From assembly GCA_009909035.1 (NCBI GenBank), contig JAAAOB010000146.1, forward strand, positions 1 through 58,182: 58,182 bases of DNA. Reading direction: 5' to 3'. The DNA is from Bacteroidota bacterium. GTDB taxonomy: Bacteria; Bacteroidota; Rhodothermia; Balneolales; Balneolaceae. The notes under the pieces are model-generated. The model was not told the DNA's origin. It searched no databases and saw nothing but the letters and a program-made list of their open reading frames with translations. Below, piece by piece: positions 44,995-53,556 of the stretch; position 1 is the stretch's first letter; each line of letters begins with the position of its first letter. The position numbers and the translations under genes were made by a program.

Positions 44995-45147
44995 CTGACA
45001 GCCACAGTTGCCTCAACCTGACAGCACCCACCGGATCTGTCAGCGTTGATTGGTAGTGATGCGCCAAAATACAAATACGAATCGAACGGGTACCTTGCGC
45101 CGACGCTCATGACAGAAGCCGGAAAAGCGCCGGAATGCTGTCAGGTC
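44995..45147. repeat. CTGACAG/CTGTCAG repeat region with one copy of a dispersed hairpin
   Basis: CTGACAG occurs at 44995 and 45018 in the shared context CTCAACCTGACAG, and CTGTCAG at 45037. From 45101 to 45147 the sequence CGACGCTCATGACAGAAGCC ... CCGGAATGCTGTCAGGTC repeats the core of the two elements found after tsaB. No gene is seen between 44986 and the pyrC start. Confidence 0.55.
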
Positions 45148-45299
45148 TGACTCCACGAGCGGAAGGGTCAGATTTTGTAAACTAATCCACTAATTTTCTA
45201 TTCCACTTATCAAACTAACTAACCAACCCCAAATCCCAATCGTAATTCAGCAGATTTCAGGCTATATTTCAGGAAATATCCAATCAAAACAAACATACG

Positions 45300-46595
45300 T
45301 TGAGTCAGAATCTTCTTATTACAAACGGCCGGCCGGTTGGCAGCGGCTTTGACGGTGAAAAAGCAGTGGATATTCGGATCAGGGATGGAATCATAACCAC
45401 GATTTCGGAGAATCTTGAGCAGAATGATACTGAAGAGCTGTTTGATGCGGCCGGATCGTACATCAGCGGCGGGTGGATGGATATGCACGTCCATTTTCGG
45501 GAGCCGGGATTTGAGCATAAGGAAACGATTGAAACCGGCTGCCGGGCAGCGGCATTTGGCGGATTCACCGAGGTGGCCTGTATGCCCAACACCAAACCGG
45601 CCACCCATACCCGCGATGTAGTTGAATATATCCGAAAGAAAGCGGAAGGCGAGGCGGTTGGCGTGCACCCGATTGGCTGTGTGACAAAAGACCGTGCCGG
45701 TACATCGATCGCGGAGATGGCCGACATGAAGAAAGGCGGAGCGGTGGCGTTTAGTGATGATGGTGACCCGGTCTACAACTCGCAGGTGATGCGCGTGGCG
45801 CTGGAATACTCCTCAATGCTGGGAATGCCGGTTATCAACCATGAGGAGGATCTTGAACTTTCACGGCCGGGGCATATGAATGAGGGAAAAGTATCCACAC
45901 GCCTTGGACTCGACGGCACACCGGGGATCGCCGAGGAGACGATGATTGCACGGGACATTCTCCTCGCAGAGCTCACGGGCGGCCACATTCATGTAGCGCA
46001 TATCAGTACAAAAAAAGCGGTAGACCTGGTGCGCCGGGCAAAAAAAGATGGCGTCAACATCACAACCGAAGTGTGTACGCACCATTTTGATTTGACGGAC
46101 GAAGAGGTGGAGCGGAGAAAGTTCGATACGAACGTAAAAATGCACCCGCCGCTCCGAACGCAGGACGACGTAGACGCGATGATTGAGGGGCTGACGGATG
46201 GCACCATTGACGTCATCTGCACCGATCATGCGCCCCACGCCATCGAGGAGAAAGAGGTAGAGTTTATCTACGCTCCGAACGGCATTACGGGACTCGAAAC
46301 GGCGTGGAGTATCTGCGTAAAACGCCTCCTTGCTCCCGGCATGATGACTCTTGAGCAGCTCCTGGAAAAGCTTGTGGTCAACCCACGAAAAATTCTACAC
46401 CTGGAGATCCCGGAAATTGCCAAGGAACACACCGCAAACCTGACGATCTTTAATACGGATGAAGAGTGGACATATTCTCCAAAAGAGGTTCGATCCAAAT
46501 CTCGCAACTCCCCGTACCTGAATCATAAGATGACGGGGCGTGCCGTGGCGGTCTATAACAACGGCCGGTTTATTCAGAACACAATAGGCGGTTGA
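45300..46595 (+). CDS. pyrC: Dihydroorotase
   Basis: A 431-residue amidohydrolase of de novo pyrimidine synthesis, closing carbamoyl-aspartate to dihydroorotate. The metal-binding DMHVHFREPG comes at about residue 61 and is followed by HKETIETGCRAAAFGGFTEVACMPNTKP, typical of the long (class I, PyrC/AllB-like) form. GHIHVAHISTKKAV supplies another ligand and CTDHAPHAIEEK the catalytic Asp. The start is a TTG; there is no ATG or GTG upstream that keeps the frame, and SQNLLITNGRPV fits the family N-terminus. The DUF3857 gene follows closely. Confidence 0.92.
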   Translation: MSQNLLITNGRPVGSGFDGEKAVDIRIRDGIITTISENLEQNDTEELFDAAGSYISGGWMDMHVHFREPGFEHKETIETGCRAAAFGGFTEVACMPNTKPATHTRDVVEYIRKKAEGEAVGVHPIGCVTKDRAGTSIAEMADMKKGGAVAFSDDGDPVYNSQVMRVALEYSSMLGMPVINHEEDLELSRPGHMNEGKVSTRLGLDGTPGIAEETMIARDILLAELTGGHIHVAHISTKKAVDLVRRAKKDGVNITTEVCTHHFDLTDEEVERRKFDTNVKMHPPLRTQDDVDAMIEGLTDGTIDVICTDHAPHAIEEKEVEFIYAPNGITGLETAWSICVKRLLAPGMMTLEQLLEKLVVNPRKILHLEIPEIAKEHTANLTIFNTDEEWTYSPKEVRSKSRNSPYLNHKMTGRAVAVYNNGRFIQNTIGG

Positions 46596-46615
46596 TTCAA
46601 CAGTTACCTTACTCT

Positions 46616-48619
46616 ATGAACCGCCCCCTGAACACATTATGCACATTCATCATCCTTCTTTTCTGTGCACAGCCCGCACAGTCTCAGCAAGAGAGTAAGC
46701 AGGTGTCTCTCCGTTCCATATTTGCAGAGTTTGGGAATCTGCCATCGCGCTTGCTGGATATGGAGGCGGATCACGGGTATCCGTATGAATATCTTACGAA
46801 AAAATCATCCATCCGTTTTCAGCAGGAATCAGGCGATATTAAGGCGATCATTGATCACCTGGTCCGAATTAAAATCTACACGGACGAGCCACTTGAAATT
46901 GCAAGTGCCGCACTTGTGGGGATCCCCGTTTACGAGTCGGACAACCTGGAAGAGCTGAGGAACCTGGAAGGGATCACATACCTGCCGGACGGATCAACGG
47001 TCTCTTTGCCGGAAGATCAGATCAGCCGGTCGGAGCTGAACAGCCGCTTCAGCATCACAGAGTTTGAAATGCCCGAGGCCGGACAGGGGGCGGTGCTGGA
47101 GTATAAATATTCCATCCACAGACGCTATATCGAAGAGCTGCCTGATTTCTATTTTGCCCACCGCGTTCCTGTACGGGAAGCCTCCGTCACACTTCAAAAC
47201 GAGAGATTTTTACGGTATGATGTGGTCACGGAACATGTTGATTTTGATATAACATACACGCGAGAGGAGATTGATACCAGTTCGGTCCCGCTTGTTTTCA
47301 GCTATTCCAGGCCGGAACCCATTTTGATAGAAAAGTGGAGAGCCGTCGATATACCGCCCGTTGATCAAAAGGCCTACGTGTCGTCTATTGATGATATCCG
47401 GGGAAAAGTAAAATTCATGATCAGTGAGTTTGGGATTCCACGTCAGCCCCTGGAAAATAGCTGGGAGCTGGTGGCCGCCCAGATGCGAAAGAATGCCTCT
47501 CCCGAAGAGGTGCTTGCAGATCACCCCGGCCTGCTTGAACGCGGCAAGACGATTGCAGCGGACTTCGAGGATTCCGAGTCGGCACAAGACTCTATCTACC
47601 AGCTGGTAAACGAGAAGGTGCAGTTTAACGGGATGAACGCCGTCTTTGCTGACGAAGGGCTGGATCATGTGTTAACGCCGGAGCCGGCCAACCAGGCGGA
47701 AATTAATATGACGCTGCTGGCCATGCTCCGGGGTGCGGGCATTGAATCGCACCCCATCTATATTTCAGGGCGCGATTTTGGGCGCATTAACCGGTCATTT
47801 CCTTCGGTTTACCAGTTCAATCGGATGCTGGTCTACAGCCGAATCAATGGTGAAAGCCACATGATGGATGCTTCCTTTCGCAACAGTGAGCCGGGGCTGA
47901 TCCCGGTGGATTCTTTTAATGAACAGGGATTTTTGCTTCGTAGTGAGAGCTATGAGTGGATCGATATCACCCCGGAAAAAAGCGTATTTAACCTGAATAT
48001 CCATTTGGACCTGCAGCTCTCGGAAATCGGCAGCCTGGATGGAAGACTGGAGGCGGAGCTCAGCGGCTACCCGGCACAGCAGCTTCTGTCCGATATTGAA
48101 ACCGGCACGACTGTACAGCAAGCCGCCTCGTCCATGTTCCTGGATATGTATCCCGAGGTGGAGATAGAAGATGCTGATGTGACTCCAATAGCCGGTGTGA
48201 GCCGGGACCTCACGGCTGGGATTGATTTTACGATCGAGAACTACGCCACCAGTTTTAACGACGGCCTTGAGTTTCGGCCGATGGTGGTAGGATACCTGTT
48301 TCAAAATCCATTTGAGGCCACCTCGCGCCAGGTTCCCATTACGCTGGATGCACCCGAAAAACTTTTTATCACCTACAATGTAACACTTCCTGATGGCTAC
48401 AGTATTGACGATATGGGCGAACAACTGAACACACGGCTATCCGGTGCCGAGCTTAGCGAAACGTACTCTGTAAGCGGCAGCAGCCTGCAGTATTCATTTG
48501 AGATTGATATCTCACGTAAAGAATTTCCGGCTGATATGTATGCCCAGCTTCGCAGATTATATAAACGCTGGGTAGATCTTAGCAACAGCACCTGGTTCAT
48601 AGAAAAACAACAACCATGA
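46616..48619 (+). CDS. DUF3857 / transglutaminase-like exported protein
   Basis: A 667-residue protein with a signal peptide (MNRPLNTLCTFIILLFCAQPAQSQ). The N-terminal ~300 residues match the DUF3857 beta-rich domain. The middle matches a transglutaminase-like domain, but the segment that normally reads GDCKDKALLL reads ANQAEINMTLLAMLRGAGI, so the Cys is absent. The later FNRMLVYSRINGESHMMDAS has Arg where the His usually stands. It is therefore probably a binding module. A further beta-rich region ends the protein. An earlier in-frame ATG would overlap pyrC and precede the signal peptide. Its stop overlaps the tsaB start by four bases. Confidence 0.83.
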   Translation: MNRPLNTLCTFIILLFCAQPAQSQQESKQVSLRSIFAEFGNLPSRLLDMEADHGYPYEYLTKKSSIRFQQESGDIKAIIDHLVRIKIYTDEPLEIASAALVGIPVYESDNLEELRNLEGITYLPDGSTVSLPEDQISRSELNSRFSITEFEMPEAGQGAVLEYKYSIHRRYIEELPDFYFAHRVPVREASVTLQNERFLRYDVVTEHVDFDITYTREEIDTSSVPLVFSYSRPEPILIEKWRAVDIPPVDQKAYVSSIDDIRGKVKFMISEFGIPRQPLENSWELVAAQMRKNASPEEVLADHPGLLERGKTIAADFEDSESAQDSIYQLVNEKVQFNGMNAVFADEGLDHVLTPEPANQAEINMTLLAMLRGAGIESHPIYISGRDFGRINRSFPSVYQFNRMLVYSRINGESHMMDASFRNSEPGLIPVDSFNEQGFLLRSESYEWIDITPEKSVFNLNIHLDLQLSEIGSLDGRLEAELSGYPAQQLLSDIETGTTVQQAASSMFLDMYPEVEIEDADVTPIAGVSRDLTAGIDFTIENYATSFNDGLEFRPMVVGYLFQNPFEATSRQVPITLDAPEKLFITYNVTLPDGYSIDDMGEQLNTRLSGAELSETYSVSGSSLQYSFEIDISRKEFPADMYAQLRRLYKRWVDLSNSTWFIEKQQP

Positions 48620-49290
48620 TTTTAGCGATTGAAACCTCGACACCGGTCTGTTCCGTAGCCCTTCAAACCGGCGCCCGGCGGACGTGGGAAAAGAGAATAG
48701 AGGGGAGGAGCGTTCATTCCGAACGTCTGTTTACCTTTGCAAAAGAGCTGCTGGAACGCGCCTCGTGCGGAATTGAAGATCTCGATGCGGTTCTGTTCAG
48801 TGGTGGTCCGGGGTCCTACACGGGCCTTCGTATTGGAGCGTCAGCAATCAAAGGAATGCTTTTTGGTCGAACAGTCCCGTTCCATACCTGCCCCACGCTG
48901 TTATCATTTGCTGCGGGCCTGCCATTAGGGGAGACTCCCAAACAGATTTTGACGGTGATTGACGCCCGGCGAAGCCATCTGTACGTCCAAAAGCTGTTGT
49001 GGAATGGTGCAGAGCTGACGATCGATAGCCCAGCCGCTGTCGAAGAGCTGACCACGATCCGGGAAATGGTGACATCCCACACAATCGTTGCAGGGACCGG
49101 CTGGGAACGGCTCAAAATAAAAAGGAGTGAGACCCTTACGTGCTACGGAACGGAGGCCATATCGGCAAAAAACCTGGTTACGATGTGGAATCATCCCAAA
49201 TTGAACAAACACTTCACAAAAGAAGACCCGCAACGGTACGATCCAGACTACCTGGAACTTGCACAATTGAACAATAGCAAAGGGAAGTGA
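48616..49290 (+). CDS. tsaB: tRNA threonylcarbamoyladenosine biosynthesis protein TsaB
   Basis: A 224-residue ASKHA-fold protein, partner of TsaD in making t6A37 on ANN-decoding tRNAs. N-terminal features are ILAIETSTPVCSVAL, VHSERLFTFAKELLE, the loop FSGGPGSYTGLRIGASAIKGMLFG and ILTVIDARRSHLYVQ. The C-terminal half is short, as usual for TsaB. It is translationally coupled to the DUF3857 gene by an ATGA overlap. Confidence 0.93.
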   Translation: MILAIETSTPVCSVALQTGARRTWEKRIEGRSVHSERLFTFAKELLERASCGIEDLDAVLFSGGPGSYTGLRIGASAIKGMLFGRTVPFHTCPTLLSFAAGLPLGETPKQILTVIDARRSHLYVQKLLWNGAELTIDSPAAVEELTTIREMVTSHTIVAGTGWERLKIKRSETLTCYGTEAISAKNLVTMWNHPKLNKHFTKEDPQRYDPDYLELAQLNNSKGK

Positions 49291-49295
49291 CCCCC

Positions 49296-49350
49296 CTCGT
49301 CGGACGATTGCCCCGAAGGGATCGCTTGGCGGCCTTTTTCGTCCGACGAG
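49296..49350. repeat. Long-loop hairpin after tsaB (CTCGTCGGACGA stem, copy 1)
   Basis: CTCGTCGGACGA and TCGTCCGACGAG are perfect 12-bp arms separated by 31 bases. The same arms recur at 49601-49633 with a 9-base loop. It begins a few bases after the tsaB stop, so it may also end that transcript, but no T-run follows the stem on the plus strand. Confidence 0.6.
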
Positions 49351-49405
49351 TCCCGAAAAACCAGCGCTACGCCCACCGGCCCGGTCACCGTTTAGAGGTA
49401 GCGCT

Positions 49406-49429
49406 GTAGCCCGGGTCGCCTGACCCGGG
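49406..49429 (+). repeat. REP-like element (copy 3)
   Basis: GTAGC is followed by CCGGGTC, GCCT and GACCCGG, giving the same 24-nt layout as the elements at 40655 and 40881. It also overlaps a weaker pairing, CAGCGCTAC with GTAGCGCTG, just upstream. Confidence 0.55.
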
Positions 49430-49505
49430 AAGTTGACCGGTCATCAGGGGACAACCTATTTCCCTGGCAAGAGCCATGATCAACCGGTTCATCCACCCAA
49501 AATTA

Positions 49506-49594
49506 TTTTTATCCCGTCCATGTGAGATCGGGGCTGCGATGCCCATCCACCGACGCTGCCAGAAACCGGGAACCCGCCGGAATGCTGACAGGTC
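49506..49594 (+). repeat. Direct repeat, copy A (about 89 bp)
   Basis: Shared landmarks with copy B in the same order: TTTTT, ATCCCGTCCAT, TGAGAT, ATCCACCGACGCTG, CAGAAAC, CCGGAAT and CTGACAGGTC. The end forms a weak hairpin through CTGCCAG/CTGACAG-type arms. It is non-coding. Confidence 0.65.
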
Positions 49595-49600
49595 TACCCC

Positions 49601-49633
49601 CTCGTCGGACGATTGTCTTTTTCGTCCGACGAG
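49601..49633. repeat. Hairpin CTCGTCGGACGA (copy 2)
   Basis: The 12-bp arms are the same as at 49296-49350, here with loop TTGTCTTTT, and with the same preceding CCCC and following GAGTC. It lies exactly between the two direct repeats. Confidence 0.65.
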
Positions 49634-49649
49634 TCTCTGACCCCAAACC

Positions 49650-49739
49650 TTTTTCATCCCGTCCATCTGAGATTGGGACTACAAGGCACATCCACCGACG
49701 CTGTCAGAAACAGGAAACCCACCGGAATACTGACAGGTC
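49650..49739 (+). repeat. Direct repeat, copy B (about 90 bp)
   Basis: It matches copy A along its length with scattered differences. Here the terminal arms are exact, CTGTCAG at 49701 and CTGACAG at 49730, giving a hairpin with CAGAAAC-type loop sequence. A related core occurs at 45101-45147. Confidence 0.65.
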
Positions 49740-49881
49740 GCCAAACCTACGCTCATCAAAAAAACCGGAACGGCGACGAACTTCCTGATCCGAAGAATAA
49801 AACTAAAAATATGACGATTCCATTTTAGCTTGATCGCAGAATCATTATTTTGAGGAATTATCATCAATTTAATCGAATATC

Positions 49882-50733
49882 ATGGCCTGGTTTAAACGAA
49901 AGGATTCAAACATACAGACCGACAAAAAGAAGGATATGCCGGAAGGCGTTTGGATAAAAGTTCCGACGACCGGAGAGACTATCCACCGGCGCGAACTGGA
50001 AGATAATCTTTGGGTGGATCCCATGAGCGGTTATCACTTCAGAATTGGCAGCAAAGAGTACTTTTCCTTTTTGTTTGATGACGGTGAATTCAATGAGATC
50101 GGGGATGATATACTTCCGGCCGATCCACTGAATTTTGAAGACCGGAAAAAATATAAAGATCGGCTGAAGGCGACCCAGGAAAAATCGGGCCTCAGTGATG
50201 CCTGCCGTGTGGGGACTGGCGCACTTGATAAACTGGAGGTGGTGATCGCCTGTATGGACTTTTCATTTATCGGCGGCAGTATGGGATCGGTCGTGGGAGA
50301 GCGGCTGGCACTGGCTATTGATACGGCACTTGAAAAGAAGCATCCGCTGATCATCGTCTCACAATCCGGCGGCGCCCGTATGATGGAGAGCGTTTTAAGC
50401 CTGATGCAGATGGCCAAAACCTCGGCTAAACTGGCCCGGCTCGATAAAGCCGGGGTTCCCTACATCTCCATTATGACAAATCCAACCACCGGCGGCGTCA
50501 CGGCCAGCTATGCCATGCTGGGAGATTTTAATATTTCGGAACCGGGGGCACTCATCGGCTTTGCCGGCCCGCGTGTCATTCGCCAGACGATCGGCCAGGA
50601 CCTGCCCGATGGTTTCCAAACAGCGGAGTACCTGCTGGAGCATGGATTTCTTGATTTTATCGTGCCGCGTCAAAAAATGAAAAAACGGGTAGCCCGTCTG
50701 CTCCGTATGGTTACAAAATCATCAAAACAATAG
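49882..50733 (+). CDS. accD: Acetyl-CoA carboxylase carboxyltransferase subunit beta, without zinc-ribbon cysteines
   Basis: A 283-residue subunit that, with AccA, transfers the carboxyl group from biotin to acetyl-CoA in fatty acid synthesis. The carboxyltransferase core is standard: DFSFIGGSMGSVVGERLALAID, SQSGGARMMESVLSLMQMAKTSA, TNPTTGGVTASYAMLGD and ALIGFAGPRVIRQT. In E. coli AccD residues 27, 30, 46 and 49 are the zinc cysteines; here they are Val27, Thr30, Asp46 and Ser49 (WIKVPTTGET, LWVDPMSGYHF). The rest of that region is well kept. This loss is, as far as I recall, shared by flavobacterial AccD proteins. It starts a plus-strand run with obgE, dprA, DUF3109 and rpoN. Confidence 0.94.
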   Translation: MAWFKRKDSNIQTDKKKDMPEGVWIKVPTTGETIHRRELEDNLWVDPMSGYHFRIGSKEYFSFLFDDGEFNEIGDDILPADPLNFEDRKKYKDRLKATQEKSGLSDACRVGTGALDKLEVVIACMDFSFIGGSMGSVVGERLALAIDTALEKKHPLIIVSQSGGARMMESVLSLMQMAKTSAKLARLDKAGVPYISIMTNPTTGGVTASYAMLGDFNISEPGALIGFAGPRVIRQTIGQDLPDGFQTAEYLLEHGFLDFIVPRQKMKKRVARLLRMVTKSSKQ

Positions 50734-50819
50734 ATCAAACTGCGGGCTGATTGTCAGCTCCACGAGCGGCCGGAGATCATCTCTGCCGATCCGCATTAAC
50801 AGACAAGAAATGGTTGAAC

Positions 50820-51821
50820 ATGAGATTTGCCGACTATGCAAAAATTTATGTTACAGCAGGAAATGGCGGCAGTGGTATGGTCCATTTTCGCCGAGAAAAG
50901 TATGTGCCCAAGGGCGGGCCTGACGGCGGCGATGGCGGCAGCGGCGGCGATGTACTTTTGATTGGCAATGCCCAGCTGAATACGCTGCTGGATCTCCGGT
51001 ACAGAAAATATGTGAAGGCGCAACATGGTGCCGATGGCCACACATCGCGGAAAACCGGCAGCGACGGCGAAGATGAAATCCTGGAAGTGCCGCTGGGCAC
51101 CGTGATTTACGATGCGGACACCAAAGAACGGATCGGTGAGATCACAGAGGATGAAGAAAAGATCGTCGTAGCCGAAGGAGGGCAGGGCGGCCTGGGAAAC
51201 TGGCACTTTAAAAGCGCAACGAAACAGACTCCCCAATATGCCCAGGACGGCCGCCCCGGCGAGGAACGGGCCATAGAGCTGGAATTAAAGCTGATTGCCG
51301 ATGTGGGACTGGTCGGGTTCCCAAACGCGGGGAAAAGCACGCTGCTGTCCGCCCTTTCGGAAGCACGCCCCAAGGTAGCCGGCTACCCGTTTACCACGCT
51401 GGAACCCAATCTTGGCGTGGTTACCTTTTCGGACTTCAGGAGTTTCGTCATGGCCGACATTCCCGGCATCATTGAAGATGCGCACGAAGGGAAAGGCCTC
51501 GGCATCCAGTTCCTGCGGCACATTGAACGGAATAACCTGCTTCTCTTTATGGTGGGCTGCGATGAGGATATTACGAAGCAGTACGACGCTCTTCTTCATG
51601 AACTGCGAGAATACCGGGAGGATCTGCTGGATAAACCCCGTATCCTGGCCGTGACAAAGCTCGACCTGAAGGAAGGCTTTGAACTTGAGGAACCGGTAGA
51701 ACTAAACGACGACAAGACCGAAATTGTGGAGATCTCCTCCGCCACAGGGCACAATATCGACCTGCTGAAGGAGAAGATCTGGGAAAAACTACAAATCATT
51801 GGAGATTACCAACCATCATAG
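50820..51821 (+). CDS. obgE: GTPase Obg/CgtA
   Basis: A 333-residue ribosome-assembly GTPase. The glycine-rich Obg fold (FADYAKIYVTAGNGGSGMVHFRREKYVPKGGPDGGDGGSGGDV) covers residues 1-158. The G domain follows: G1 GFPNAGKST, G2/G3 PFTTLEPNLG and DIPGIIEDAHEGKGLG, G4 TKLD and G5 SSATG. There is no C-terminal OCT domain, as in many Bacteroidota. The frame is open 23 codons earlier, but MRFADYAKIYV is the family start. Confidence 0.95.
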   Translation: MRFADYAKIYVTAGNGGSGMVHFRREKYVPKGGPDGGDGGSGGDVLLIGNAQLNTLLDLRYRKYVKAQHGADGHTSRKTGSDGEDEILEVPLGTVIYDADTKERIGEITEDEEKIVVAEGGQGGLGNWHFKSATKQTPQYAQDGRPGEERAIELELKLIADVGLVGFPNAGKSTLLSALSEARPKVAGYPFTTLEPNLGVVTFSDFRSFVMADIPGIIEDAHEGKGLGIQFLRHIERNNLLLFMVGCDEDITKQYDALLHELREYREDLLDKPRILAVTKLDLKEGFELEEPVELNDDKTEIVEISSATGHNIDLLKEKIWEKLQIIGDYQPS

Positions 51822-52929
51822 AGCTCTGATTGGCCTGTTGCATGTACCCGGACTTGGGTTACGACTGGCTCGCCTGCTGCTGAAGCGGACCGGCGTGGAG
51901 GATGCATCGGACCTTTTTACGATGTCGGTTCGGGAACTGTCCAAAATTGATGGATTTGCGGATGAACGGGCCAGGAGCATCGCCCGGTTTGATCAGTGGG
52001 AGACGGTTGATGCGGTGATCAAACGAACGGAATCGAGCGGTGCATCGCTGCTGGCCTTATCCGACCCGGGCTACCCGCAGATGCTGAAGCAGATTTACGA
52101 TCCACCCATCATTCTCTGGATAAAAGGGAGTTCGGAGGCGCTTAACCGGCCGGCTGTGGCCGTGGTAGGAACACGAAATCCGGGACGGTACGGGCTTTCG
52201 CAAGCCGAGCAGTGGAGCCGTGAACTTACGGCCCGGGGTATGGGTATCAACAGCGGCCTGGCGTACGGTATTGATGCGTGCGCTCATAAAACGGCAATCG
52301 AGTGCGGAGGGACCACCGTTGCCGTGCTGGGGTCCGGCATTGACTGGATCTACCCGCGAAAAAATCATGGTCTTGCCGCCAAAATGATTCAACAGGACGG
52401 AGCGGTCATCACCGAATATCCACCCGGAACCAAGCCCGATGCGGTCAACTTTCCCGAGCGGAACCGGATTGTGAGCGGCATGAGCCACGGGGTTCTTGTA
52501 GTTGAAAGCGGCATCAAGGGCGGCAGCATGATTACGGCCCGGCTGGCGCTGGATCAAAACCGGGAAGTATTCGTTGTGCCTCACCGGCTAAGCTACATGA
52601 AAGGCGAGGGGTGCAACTTCCTGATTAAGAGGGGCCAGGGAAAACTGGTACAGACCCCGGACGATATCCTGGAAGAACTCTCAATAGAACTGAATGATGA
52701 GGGTGGACAAGAAGTTACAGATACCGGCGCCTCTGAGAAATGGCGGAGTGAATCGCTGGCGGATGATCAGAAAGAGCTGTGCCTGATGCTGAGTGACGGT
52801 TCACTTCATATTGATCAGCTCGCCGAAAAGCTTGGCACGGATCCGTTTAAGCTTGCTCCAAAACTGCTCGACCTGGAGTTAATGGGCCTGATCCGGCAAA
52901 AAGCGGGTAAATATTTTGAATTGAGATAG
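51799..52929 (+). CDS. dprA: DNA-processing protein DprA
   Basis: A 376-residue single-stranded-DNA-binding protein that loads RecA during natural transformation. The N-terminal helix-hairpin-helix region (LLHVPGLGLRLARLLLKRTG) precedes the Rossmann-like DprA domain: VAVVGTRNPGRYG, GINSGLAYGIDACAHKTAIE, TVAVLGSGIDWIYPRKN, FPERNRIVSGMSHGVLVVE and SGIKGGSMITARLALDQNREVF. A C-terminal winged-helix domain (SLHIDQLAEKLGTDPFKLAPKLLDLELMGLI) completes it. The start is a TTG lying 23 nt inside obgE; no ATG fits. Only this competence gene is visible in the window. Confidence 0.92.
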   Translation: MEITNHHRALIGLLHVPGLGLRLARLLLKRTGVEDASDLFTMSVRELSKIDGFADERARSIARFDQWETVDAVIKRTESSGASLLALSDPGYPQMLKQIYDPPIILWIKGSSEALNRPAVAVVGTRNPGRYGLSQAEQWSRELTARGMGINSGLAYGIDACAHKTAIECGGTTVAVLGSGIDWIYPRKNHGLAAKMIQQDGAVITEYPPGTKPDAVNFPERNRIVSGMSHGVLVVESGIKGGSMITARLALDQNREVFVVPHRLSYMKGEGCNFLIKRGQGKLVQTPDDILEELSIELNDEGGQEVTDTGASEKWRSESLADDQKELCLMLSDGSLHIDQLAEKLGTDPFKLAPKLLDLELMGLIRQKAGKYFELR

Positions 52930-52971
52930 GTTTCCATTTTGCTGTTACATGATTAATTCTTTAGTTCCTTT

Positions 52972-53556
52972 ATGTTTAAAGTACAACACGTAATACTTTC
53001 AGAAAATATTGCCACCAGCCAGTTTGCCTGCAACATTTCCCGTTGTAAGGGAGCATGCTGCGTGGTGGGCGATGCCGGTGCCCCTGTTGAAAAGGGGGAG
53101 ATCCCGGTGCTCGAAAAAGCGTTTGGCCTGGTAAGGGAGCGCCTTTCACCGAAAGCACGCGCTGCCGTTAACGAACACGGTGTTGTTCAGCAGGGCTCGC
53201 ACGATAGCTACGAAATTACATGTATCGATGACGGAGACTGCGTATTTGTAGAAAAAAATGAGGAGGGCGTGGCCACGTGCGCCATCCAAAATGCCCACCA
53301 CCGGGGCGAAATCCATTGGGAAAAGCCGCTGAGCTGTCACCTTTACCCGGTCAGGCTAAAAAAAATAGCCGGGCTCGAGTATGCCAATTTTGAATATGTA
53401 CCCGAAACCTGCTCATCCGGCTGCACACAAGGTTCGAAAGATGGAGTGTATCTGTCCGATTTTTTAGGCAGAGCCTTCAGGCGCAGATATGGCACCGGCT
53501 GGTACGACGAATTTCAGGCAGCCTGCGATGCTGTGCGAAATGGAGATCAGTCATGA
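52972..53556 (+). CDS. DUF3109 family cysteine-rich protein
   Basis: A 194-residue cytosolic protein of DUF3109, a Bacteroidota-enriched family. Cysteines are grouped as CNISRCKGACCVVGD near the N-terminus, then CIDDGDC, CAIQNAHH, LSCHLYPVR and ETCSSGC. The pattern resembles YkgJ/Fe-S-cluster-binding proteins. The biochemical role is not known. Its stop overlaps the rpoN start by four bases. Confidence 0.88.
   Translation: MFKVQHVILSENIATSQFACNISRCKGACCVVGDAGAPVEKGEIPVLEKAFGLVRERLSPKARAAVNEHGVVQQGSHDSYEITCIDDGDCVFVEKNEEGVATCAIQNAHHRGEIHWEKPLSCHLYPVRLKKIAGLEYANFEYVPETCSSGCTQGSKDGVYLSDFLGRAFRRRYGTGWYDEFQAACDAVRNGDQS

Noticed and set aside
49506..49739. CRISPR array from the direct repeats after tsaB
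   Set aside because: There are only two ~90-bp imperfect copies with a hairpin between, no short regular repeats, no spacers and no cas genes.
49522..49828. Open frames of 60-90 codons within the tsaB-accD gap
   Set aside because: They exist only because the repeats are read twice; overlapping frames on both strands are equally open and none is protein-like.
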